Below, in pieces: positions 55,217 through 64,000 of a stretch of DNA of 64,000 nucleotides (positions are counted from its first letter, which is position 1; each line of letters begins with the position of its first letter). Source of the DNA: Oreohelix idahoensis (taxonomy: Eukaryota; Mollusca; Gastropoda; Stylommatophora; Oreohelicidae); assembly GCA_024509875.1 (NCBI GenBank), contig JAMPIV010003433.1, forward strand, positions 1 through 64,000, given 5' to 3'. The notes under the pieces were generated by a model. The model searched no databases and had not been told where the DNA came from. It saw only the letters and a list, made by a program, of their open reading frames with translations. Position numbers and translations under genes: made by a program.

Positions 55217-55228
55217 AGGAGGGAGATA
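55217..55228 (+). promoter_or_regulatory. L28 polypurine tract
   Basis: AGGAGGGAGATA lies directly upstream of the 3' LTR start TGTGATGG. Apart from one T it is all purine and correctly placed to prime plus-strand DNA. It also contains GGAG twice, the sequence that LIN28 zinc knuckles are known to prefer in RNA. Confidence 0.8.
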
Positions 55229-55912
55229 TGTGATGGGGCCATAAAGACACCCCGGCTTCCCCTTCATGTTCATGGCATATTTATCGCCCATATATTTTCG
55301 GTCAGCCCACGTGACTGTCAGCCCACGTGACGGCGCGAGCAAGCATTGCTTGGATGTGAAAAGTCTGACAAAGAAGAAGATTGATGACTAGGCCATAATA
55401 AAGTCTAAGAATTAGTTGTGGTGTATAGTTGTGTGTTATATTTGGTAGTCGTGTTATATATTTGATAGTTGTGGGCCATATCCGTGTTTTCGTGCCTACT
55501 AGAGTGATAAAGGCGAGTGTTATTTAAGTGGCCAAATTAATACGCGCAGCGCACTAAGTTTAGTGATTCGCCCTAGGGTCTATATAAGAAGGGCCTAGCC
55601 GGCGAACGAGCCTCTCTCGTTGCCAGTCGCCCCAAAGAAACCAGAAAACAAGAGTCGATCTACAGTATAGATGCCTTGAACACATTAGCAATCGAGCACA
55701 GGCTGGGTGTTTGTTTGGTGTTTGGTTTGTTGGTTTATTTGTTTAATGTTTGCTTCAGTGTGCTCTTAATGTCACTGATAGGGTTGTAGAAATAAATACA
55801 GCCCCTGCCTTAAGAATCAGAGTTTTATTGTTGAATCGGGTCGGTTGCGAGTGTGCAAGAGAGTGATCAAATATCACAACATCATCATCATCATCTCGCT
55901 CACCCTACCACA
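55229..55912 (+). repeat. L28 3' LTR
   Basis: This is the partner of 52872-53556, ending CCCTACCACA. Differences include GCCATAAAG against GCCGTAAAG, CTTGGATG against CTGGGATG, and AACATCATCATC against AATTCATCATC. TATA box at 55581, AATAAA at 55791. Confidence 0.92.
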
Positions 55913-55916
55913 TTAG

Positions 55917-56677
55917 TATGCACGTGTGGTTAAACGCAAAACCCCTACACTTCGATATCTGTCTAACTCATAATTTAGCCACGCCTATTTTCGTTTCTCT
56001 ATGTCTTACAGGCACTAGGAATGTTTACAAACAGACCTATTAGCTAGTCCAGAGCCGTTAACTGAATTATCACGGGAACGATTGGGCAATCGTTGAAATA
56101 GTGACAGATCAGAGAACGGGTCGTATATTTGTAGAATCAAGAGCGGTAAGTCCAAAGACGGACCTTTGACGGTTGCATTTTCTCAAGGGGAGATAACCAC
56201 AGTTCGTGATCCTAGAGCCCGTAATTCGCTACAGTATGAGCCGAGATCAAAAGACGGTTTGCTCGTTGGCCCACTGTTAAGGTCAAAAAGGGAAGTGATC
56301 CTTTGTATACGGGTTGGACAGAGTAAATTAAGAGTTACATCGCTTGTAGACTTGATTAACGGGGAATTGTTTAAATAAATATATGAAAGAAGTCATGGTG
56401 TACAGATAGCGTCGTGAGCGCTGTTCTGTATTGTAGAGCTGTGAATAGTTCTCGCGGCTAGGCCGTGAATTGACTGAGTTGTGTTGTACAGCGAAGTCCC
56501 GTGACTGTTTAGGCGGGAGTTTTGTGACCGCTAGCAGTCGGGTTCTAGGTGTTGAGGGAGTGAAGTCAACCCTGGTGTTTTTTCTAAGTGTGTGTTCCCG
56601 ACCAGTGTTCGGTGAAGATGTATAATGTTTTTCACAATGTGTGTCTCGGTGGAGACTTTTTGCACAGGCCTGTATTT
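55917..56677. other. Single-copy DNA right of L28
   Basis: No recognisable gene. An open stretch at about 56100-56378 ends LVDLINGELFK but matches no domain I know and lacks a clear start. A splice-acceptor-like TTTCTCTATGTCTTACAG ends near 56010, followed by stops in all frames within 40 bases. Confidence 0.4.
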
Positions 56678-56745
56678 GAATATTCTTCCTGTATTTGAAT
56701 ATTCTTCCTGTATTTGAATATTCTTCCTGTATTGAATATTCTTCC
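56678..56745. repeat. 20-bp tandem repeat, about 3.5 units
   Basis: The unit is TGTATTTGAATATTCTTCC, repeated almost exactly with one missing T in the last unit. It creates spurious frames on the minus strand. Confidence 0.85.
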
Positions 56746-56789
56746 ATGTGTTAGATTATTTAAAGATGGTACGTACTATAATATTTATG

Positions 56790-57265
56790 ACTGCAGTGGA
56801 TGCAGCTTATGAGAGATTTTGTTATTGGGCACGTTCTATGAGAAGTGCACCACTAGTCTACAATTAGGCGCTATGAAGAGTCTGAGAGGTAGAGAGATTA
56901 CTTTGTAGGCCATAGACAGTTTTGTGAAGGAGATTAGGCCATATATATTGTGCAGGTTATATTACTGCAGACTGCTGTGTGCGCAGTCTTTCCTTTGAGG
57001 AATATTGTGGATGTGCACCACTATTTATTATTGGGCCTTAAGAAGGGATAGCGATGACGATGATTATTCAACTGCCGGGGAGCAGCCTTTGTTGAGAAGG
57101 GGAGACGTAGTCTTTTGAGGAAAATCGTTAATGTGCATCTTCTATAAGAATTGCACCGCTATTTGATGAATTTAATAGTACTGCGATGTGAGCAGTCTTT
57201 CTGGATTAGGCCATATGTATGAGGCCGTATTTGAGGCCGTATGTACAACTGCGGTGAACGCAGTT
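56790..57265. repeat. Degenerate array with recurring CTGC/GCAG hairpins
   Basis: Five short inverted repeats occur: 56791-56805, 56971-56987, 57072-57085, 57180-57196 and 57247-57265. Four have a stem of at least CTGC/GCAG (up to AACTGC/GCAGTT) and exactly seven loop bases with TG at loop positions 3-4 (AGTGGAT, TGTGTGC, GATGTGA, GGTGAAC). The third has a six-base loop. Between them recur AGGAA-(T/C)AT-GTGGATGTG and GTGCACCACTA-like words, so this is a diverged tandem repeat. An AATAAA lies at 57423. Confidence 0.5.
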
Positions 57266-58604
57266 CTTTAAGGAACATGGTGGATGTGTATTTCTATGAG
57301 GTGTGCGCCACTAGGCGCTGTGATTGAGCTCTGTGAAATTTTGGAGCTTCATGAATACCTTTACCTGATGCTATGTACTATATACTGTATTTCGTCTGTG
57401 TCGTCGTTTGTGTTGTAACGTAAATAAACTGTTCTTTAAACGTTACTCATCGTTCAACGATACATGAATCCTATGTGTGTCACTGTGATGGATGAATGCA
57501 CCAGTACACACCTACTTTGAACATTCTAGGCATAGTAACAGTAGTGACATATTTACAAATAGCCCTGGGTGGGCGTGGCCTATATAAGGAGAACCCATTT
57601 ACGCCTTTATCACTGAATAACACAATGGCGTTAACATATCATTTGAACCATATCATTAGGTGGCTTAAAAACCTTTAGATAATAACATTTCCGTTATTAT
57701 CAGTGGTAGTTTCCAGTCATTGAGGGTGTGATACCCAATACAGAAGAAGTTACTGCGTAATGGAGCAAATAATGTGGTAACACCCAAGTCTCTGCGTCGG
57801 CAAAGGCGTGAAATAAAGCTTTGATTCAGGAATCGACCGCAGATTTCCCCAAAATCTGGGCGAAGGCGCTTCATCTCGCAAGAGATAGCGAATTTCTACA
57901 TATTTCATATATATATATATATCCCATCCTTTAAAATCATTTATCTAGTAGCCTCAGAATTTTCGGAACATCTAGCTTCGAACGCAAGACCATTGTTAAA
58001 GTGGATTTCTTAGTATTTCGATTGGAGATAGTTTCTTTTTCTGTGTTGCGGTAACTATATTTACTAGCATTTTGAGTTATTTAATTGTTAAAGTTCGTCA
58101 TTTTATATTTCACTAGGATTAACTGTGTTAATTGGCTAGCAGATTAAAATATATATATCTAATTCTTCCAGCTGTAACGTAAACTTGATTAATTGCTATT
58201 AACCAGTAAGAGATATTTTAATTGACTAGTAAATGCACTAGACGATGTCGTACTGAAGGAATATATATTTATCTCCAATCCATTATGTGTAATTTTTGTA
58301 AATGACTAGAATTTATTTCACGGGTTAATAAGAACGATAAGATAAGCTTTACACTTGTATTTTCTAATCAAATCTAATAACCGAGTAGAAAATAAATTAT
58401 ACCGTTACGCGGGTTTGGATAGAATACTATATTGAGGTTAAATGTTTTGTATTTTCTTCCTAAAATCCAGTACGGGTCACAAACCCAAACCTACCAGCGG
58501 CCTGAATCTGAGAAAACGGGTCTAAGTCCAACAGTACCAAAAACATTCTTATATAAATATCAGGTCTTCGAGGTTGACCTGTTTGGCCCTCTTGTTTCAC
58601 CCAG

Positions 58605-58605
<1 letters not shown>
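57266..58605. other. AT-rich single-copy DNA
   Basis: Nothing with a domain or RNA fold was recognised. It holds an AATAAA at 57423, an (AT)n run near 57906-57922, and many stops in all frames. Confidence 0.4.

Positions 58606-58607
<2 letters not shown>

Positions 58608-58654
<47 letters not shown>
58608..58654. repeat. (GA)n microsatellite
   Basis: About 23 uninterrupted GA units. Open frames across it (RERERE or SLSLSL) are artefacts of the repeat. Confidence 0.95.
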
Positions 58655-58657
<3 letters not shown>

Positions 58658-61600
58658 CAACACAAGACTATAAGAATAATTATAACTGGACCTATAGCTA
58701 TCCAGATTCTTTTTTCTATTTTCATGTACATTCAGCCCGCTGTGGCAAAATTATCAAAAATTAACCTTTCCCAACTACCGACCACTGTGTTGTGGCGAGG
58801 ATTTTTATCCCGAGAGATTTAAATACCTGACATTCTCTTTAAATATTGGAATTACAAGCTACTGACACTGTGAACACTAGATCTCGTAATTATTTTCCTA
58901 AATGGACTAATTGATGTGACATAAACAGATCCAATTAACAGTAACGAAGTAAGCGTTCCCCAAATAACAGGGTTAATCAAACTTTGAGGAGCTGGGGCTT
59001 ATTTTGCCAAAACACAACCGAACACTGGATTTGCTGTTTGTACCATGGAGATATGTTCCAGATGTTGTTAATCAATGTGACGGTCAACTCAGCTGACCTG
59101 AATTATTGGATGACAGGGTATTCCCCTTCGTATAACATCAGAACCCCTGAACATTGTTGTCATTTTATCGCCAACCTGGAACTCTTCTCCACCTGGGCTC
59201 ATTAGTATGTAACCTTCAACGTGGGCTCATTAAGTATGCACGAGCGCAGAGTAAAGTCTTCACCACGTTTGCTCATTAAATATGTAGACGATTTCATGCC
59301 CACGGCTATTTCTAAGAGCGATTATATGCAAACCTTTAGCTACAACCTTCGTTAGTACCTGCCTTATGGGTTTCGCCAGAGCCTAGCGGGGAAGCGGCTT
59401 AACCTCAAAGACACTGATGATTCCTTTGAACAGAAGAGGAAGTCCCCTGCTGCTGAGATGACACGGCAGTGCGAACCAGAGTGGACGAAGCAAGCTTCTC
59501 GCAGACTTCGCACTTCTGTGTCAACCGGCAGACTTGCCCGAAAGACTGAGAAACGGGTGAAATCCGAGCGATCAGGGAATGGAGTAACAGGCCATGTCGG
59601 GCGGCGTAGAATCTCATTTTTTCCTCAAGATGAAGAAAAGTGTGAAATTCTCACACGACCCCTTTAAGTTACATTCCAGTTAGTATAAATAAAGACTCTG
59701 AAAAACTGCATTTTATCATTCGTATTGCCAGATTTTAAGAAGCACTACCTATAGCAGAATCCTGCTAGATTCTATCTTGATCTTTCGGATATATATTATA
59801 GTGAATTATTTTCTGTGCAGACGGTAATATATACATTAGCTTCGAGTAATCAGTGATCTAGTTATTTCATTTTATTTCACTGGATTGTGGTGTAAATTTA
59901 AACTTATTAAATAAACCCATTTTCAAAGCTCTAGTGCAAACTAAATGTTACATCTATAAGTTAAGTTCCAAATATAATAGACGCGTAAATTAATTTTTCA
60001 GCCGTTAAGGGAATTATAACTGTAAATTTATCGCGCGTCAGATTATAATAGGATTTGTATTGCATTTCATGTTTTTTTTATCTTTCATCCAGAATGATCA
60101 TTCAACCTTGCATCCCAGCAATTAAATTATATACAGAGTCCTGCCGACTCAATTCGATAACTCCAGTGACGTATGAACTTTTTGAAAGTTAAACTTGTGG
60201 CGACCTGTTGCGGGTCTCGCTCCTCTGAATTTAACTGAGAATAAAGCCACCCAAGAAACACTTTTAAAATACTAATTCATATGGTCCTTAAAGTAAACTG
60301 GAGAAGAACATTTGCCAGTAGCCACTTTTATTTACTGCTTTATTAGTGGAAGAGAACACAGATTTATCTGAACACTGTCTGCCTAGTATTTTTCATCGGA
60401 TTCCCCCCGAAGACCCGAAGAAGAACTTACCTCAGATTATTTTAGTCTGTGACATTACGCCATAAGAGTTTCACCACTAACGGTACGAATCTAAGAGACC
60501 ACATCATTCCCCACACCTAGCCAAGTACCTGTGCCATTCATTAGGAACTTTATCTAGAACCAACAGTAACACTTACGCTTCATCGTCTAGCGATTTTCGA
60601 GACCATTTGCTACCAGCCAATCTCGATAAATCTGGGGCTTGACACAGAAGTAACAAGACATTTTCCATTGGTTTAGTGTTTATCTGCTGTTGTAAAATTT
60701 CTATGAAGTACCAGAATCCACGATTCGGTAAGTGTGTGAGCGTGACTGTGTGCGGGCCTTCACAAGCGTGTTTTTTTAACGAAAGGAGATTTAATCTTTC
60801 TACCATTTTTAATTAGTTCAACCTAGTATTAATTTTGTACTGTATTCATTGTATGGGGTTTCTCCAAGTGGGATTTATTAACTGTGTTTTTTCCCCTCCC
60901 GTAAATCTGTTGAATACAGGGGAAACATTTGAGAACCTTAGGTTTTTTTTTCTACCCCACACTATTTACTGTAAACCCTCGTCTCAGAGTAATAAATTTA
61001 CCGTTAGGTTAAATTGCCTATCTCTGATCATCATCTCACCCCCCCCCCTGTCTTTGGGACCGGCCTTTTTCTTTGTTAAATACAAACGGGAAGGGTGTAT
61101 TGAATACTTCTCCTCAAAAACCCTCCCCACCTTGTCATTTGTAGTTTTGTAACCTTTGATTTCTGCATGTAAATTGATAATTGTTTGTGACTTGATTTTA
61201 TGCTAAATAAAAGTAATAAAACTTTTTAGCATTTGTGTTGGCAGGCCCAAACCCAAACTTACCCATATTCGTTATCGTAGTCTGTATTCACGTACGTTGT
61301 GTGTTTGAATCACCAAATTGGTGTGTGCACCTGAGTGTCTGGAAACTGGCAAACAATTGTTTTGTTCAGAAGAGTGGTAGGAGTAGTGTTGAGAGACAAA
61401 TATTGTCGTAAAAGAGACTGTCCTTACTCTTCCCAGCACTTGTGAATCAACGATCCTTCTTTCCTAAATCCTTATTCTCACAGAGCCTTCACTATCATTC
61501 TACACTCTAACGGGACCACTATCCACCAGAATTCTCTCAGGAAAATTTACGACAATCAACAATTAGGTAAGCGCGACTGAAAGTGGCCACTGTTTGTCTG

Positions 61601-61904
61601 AAGCAAGAGAAAGGAGTGAATAATTCTTCTATTGTATAATCATTGTACTCACTTTGTTGTGCCTTTCCTTTGTGTTTGCTAATACTGTTATTTTTCTGAA
61701 TAGATTAATTAGGAACTCTGTTCTTTACAGTATAGTCAAATTCTATACCATAGCGCAAATCTTTTGACCTTTTGGGGGTTATTTAACTTCTTCTTGTGGG
61801 ATCTTGTCTCAACAGAGGGGATTTCAATTATGGGGTTTATTTCTCTCACTGAGTTACCACCTTTTTCCAGTTCTATTCAGACGGGACCAGAATCTATCTT
61901 AATC
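58655..61904. other. Single-copy DNA without recognised genes
   Basis: No ORF here exceeds about 105 codons and none carries a known motif. Three similar words occur within 100 bp at 59197-59290 (GGGCTCATTAGTATG, GGGCTCATTAAGTATGC, TTGCTCATTAAATATG). Homopolymer-rich stretches lie near 60948 and 61038. Intron or intergenic sequence is likely. Confidence 0.4.
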
Positions 61905-62312
61905 ACCTATCAAAAATCTACGACAATGAGCCCCAATAGAGGCAAATGTTTGCACTCAACATTATTACTGGGAACTTGTTGCTCAGTTGCTACAATGAAG
62001 TAACTGAGAGCAGAGATAGTAGAGAACGTATCATATTGATTATTGTCAATGTGGCAAGCCCAGACCTTTAATTTCTTAACTGTCACCTCAGTCTTATCCT
62101 GCACAGACAATACACTAGCATTAGAACCTTGACATTCGCTTTCGTTATCAATGGCTGTCAAAGGATGCCTTGCGTTTTTCTTTTTTGCTGTTTGGCTGAT
62201 TTTATTATTAAAAATTTTATAAAAATGTAACCAGCACACTGCGATTTGCAGACCCCGGCGGTCCTTGTTGTAGGCCCCCAAGGGTCATCGGACCACAGGT
62301 TGGGAAAAGCTG
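61905..62312 (-). pseudogene. hAT-like transposon remnant
   Basis: On the minus strand the stretch begins CAGCTTTTCCCAACCTGTGG (plus 62293-62312), typical of hAT terminal inverted repeats, followed by TCCGATGACCCTTGGGGGCC. The frame then reads VKKLKVWACHIDNNQYDTFS and ends LPLLGLIVVDF. It resembles a fragment of the hAT-type proteins with a DUF4371-like region. The assignment is by recalled pattern only, the other end and the target duplication were not found, and it is far too short to be active. Confidence 0.35.
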
Positions 62313-62573
62313 CTCTAGTCAAGAATTTTCCTGCTGTGAAACAGCACTGCTACAATTGCTGGTGCAGCTTACTGGTAGATGTATGTTCATTTTCTCACTG
62401 AAATTTATCATCCCATCAAAAACACCTTTTTTGTTCCTCAAGCTAAAACAACTATCAGTGTCATCTATATCCTGCGATACAAATAAATGACACCCAACTT
62501 GGCATCCCTACTAATTGCAACACTCTCCACTTCCCCAAGCAGCATAGGTCTTCAACAGACTTATACTTCCATA

Positions 62574-63300
62574 ATTTACAGAATGCTGATATATTATTAT
62601 TACCTGATTTAACAATTTACAAAATGCTGATATATTATTATTACCTGATTTAACAATTTACAAAATGCTGGTATATTATTATTACCTGATTTAACAATTT
62701 ACAAAATGCTGATATATTATTATTACCTGATTTAACAATTTACAAAATGCTGATATATTATTATTACCTGATTTAACAATTTACAAAATGCTGATATATT
62801 ATTATTACCTGATTTAACAATTTACAAATGCTGATATATTATTATTACCTGATTTAACAATTTACAGAATGCTGATATATTATTATTAACTGATTTAACA
62901 ATTTACAGAATGCTGATATATTATTATTACCTGATTTAACAATTTACAGAATGCTGATATATTATTATTACCTGATTTAACACTTTACAGAATGCTGATA
63001 TATTATTATTACCTGATTTAACAATTTACAGAATGCTGATATATTATTATTACCTGATTTAACAATTTACAAAATGCTGATATATTATTATTACCTGATT
63101 TAACAATTTACAGAATGCTGATATATTATTATTACCTGATTTAACAATTTACAAAATGCTGATATACTCGTATTATTATTACCTGATTTAACAATTTAAA
63201 GAATGCTGATATATTATTATTACCTGATTTAACAATTTACAAAATGCTGATATATTATTATTACCTGATTTAACACTTTACAGAATGCTGATATATTATT
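62574..63300. repeat. 41-bp minisatellite, about 18 units
   Basis: The unit is GAATGCTGATATATTATTAT plus TACCTGATTTAACAATTTACA. Variants alternate AAATG/GAATG and ACAATTT/ACACTTT; one unit (near 63160) has a CTCGT insertion and one (62826) lacks an A. The order of variants is irregular, as in unequal exchange. There are no spacers of unrelated sequence, so it is not a CRISPR array. Confidence 0.95.
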
Positions 63301-64000
63301 TGTGACGTACATATTATATGCAGTTATTTATGTTCTTATATCTAGCTATTAAATAGCTTCGTCCACAAGGTTTTATTACGATCTGTCGCATTGCGGCGGA
63401 TACGACGTCACGAATTAGTGTGCAAGAGAGGTCAAAAGGAGGCGAGATGATAGCCTAGGGTTCACGGGGCATTGGGGTGTGTGTCTTGGAAGAGTGAGGA
63501 GGCATGTGTAAATCGCTCCGAGATATTTCAGATGTCAGTGTGTTTGATAGATATGTTCTGAAGTTAGTCTTGTCATCCTGGAATGACAGAGTGCCTGATT
63601 CATTCACAGGATAGGTAGATGAGTGGTTAGAAATGATATAGTGATGTTTACAGACTGAAGACGGGCGATGTTCCTGTTCTTATATATTCGTATGTTCATA
63701 GATACAGCTGATTACAGGACTGGATCTCGACATTTACGGACAGACTGTTATATGCCAGTATTTGCATTTACCCTATGCCAGGGGAGTTAGAGATGTGTAG
63801 TGACAGAGGTCTTACAAGTAATACTTCATTGGAGCATACGTTTTATTCATAATAAACATGTTTGTGATGTGAATAAGCTGGACGTTTCTTCAATTCTTGT
63901 GTGGCTGTTTATGTAGCAGGTTTAAGGACTCTCGTATGACCACTTGGCTACTGCTAAGATGTTTACTCTTCCATGAATTAAATCATTAATCCTAAGCGCA
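63301..64000. other. Single-copy DNA after the minisatellite
   Basis: The sequence changes sharply from the repeat to TGTGACGTACATATTATATG. No ORF was recognised. AATAAA occurs near 63851. It could be the start of another LTR, but no second copy is in the window. Confidence 0.35.

Larger units (their letters stand above)
52872..55912 (+). mobile_element. L28: compact LTR element encoding a LIN28-like Gag
   Basis: A complete 3041-bp element: LTRs 52872-53556 and 55229-55912, 4-bp target duplication TTAG, primer-binding site, single ORF and polypurine tract. LTR ends form TGTGAT...ATCACA. The LTRs differ at roughly twenty positions, about 97% identity by eye. No protease, integrase or RT motif exists, and the 1.67 kb interior is almost filled by the ORF. 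It is therefore non-autonomous but retains a coding Gag, like the plant elements called TR-GAG. The LIN28-type RNA-binding module in its Gag is the striking feature. Confidence 0.92.

Noticed and set aside
56100..56378. Open stretch ending LVDLINGELFK considered as a host exon
   Set aside because: No recognised domain, no clear start or splice donor, and length within chance for this composition.
58608..58654. RERERE/SLSLSL frames across the GA repeat
   Set aside because: They are artefacts of the microsatellite.
62574..63300. Regular repeats considered as a CRISPR array
   Set aside because: Units are head-to-tail without unique spacers, in a eukaryotic sequence; a minisatellite explains it.
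1..64000. tRNA, rRNA or small nuclear RNA genes
   Set aside because: None was recognised by eye on either strand; a covariance-model search would be needed to exclude them.

Overview
The window is eukaryotic, AT-rich and made almost entirely of retrotransposons nested in one another. No host protein gene could be identified. The element types (Gmr1-like Ty3/gypsy elements, a truncated RTE-like LINE, a hAT-like scrap) suggest an invertebrate animal, perhaps a marine lophotrochozoan such as a mollusc. That placement is a low-confidence guess, because no host gene anchors it.

Layout. (1) 1-7902 holds two pieces of a minus-strand LTR element, here called M: an indel-rich right-hand part (1-3000) and a cleaner left-hand part with its flank (3001-7902). 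(2) At 7903 this is interrupted by a plus-strand Gmr1-like element, G1 (LTR 7903-8750, gag-pol 10243-14973). Its second LTR (16105-18763) carries a 1808 bp putative solo LTR and runs on into a second, truncated internal copy (to 20602). (3) 20602-23720 is another noisy M fragment that degrades into C/G-run junk. (4) 23721-24968 is single-copy DNA with a small tandem repeat. (5) 24974-34135 is a full M element on the minus strand with 5-bp target duplications (ATGAC), 1.25-1.34 kb LTRs, a gag/protease remnant, a hydrophobic ORF and a 5'-truncated LINE. It sits in a 34-bp minisatellite. (6) 34777-52730 is a second Gmr1-like lineage, G2, on the plus strand, with 2.2 kb LTRs. Its 3' LTR is split by a third Gmr1-like element, G3 (42557-51554, minus strand). 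(7) 52872-55912 is a compact LTR element, L28, with TTAG target duplications. (8) 55917-64000 is mostly single-copy sequence with a degenerate hairpin repeat, a GA microsatellite, a hAT-like scrap and an 18-copy 41-bp minisatellite.

The most unusual object is L28. Its LTRs (about 685 bp, roughly 97% identical by eye), TATA box, primer-binding site and polypurine tract look complete, but its only gene is a 510-residue Gag-like protein. That protein joins a capsid-like N-terminus to a cold-shock domain plus two CCHC knuckles in the arrangement and linker style of the host RNA-binding protein LIN28. It has no pol, so it must borrow reverse transcriptase and integrase.

G1, G2 and G3 share the order gag-protease-integrase-RT-RNase H. 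Integrase before RT is a copia-like order in a gypsy-type pol, the hallmark of Gmr1-like elements. M, G1 and G3 share a non-canonical CPxC-x13-CGH motif where a zinc knuckle is expected, and M looks like a non-autonomous relative. Most frameshifts in G3 and several elsewhere fall in homopolymer runs, and some stretches (1-3000, 20602-23720) look like unpolished long reads. Broken frames and large-scale joins should therefore be read with caution.
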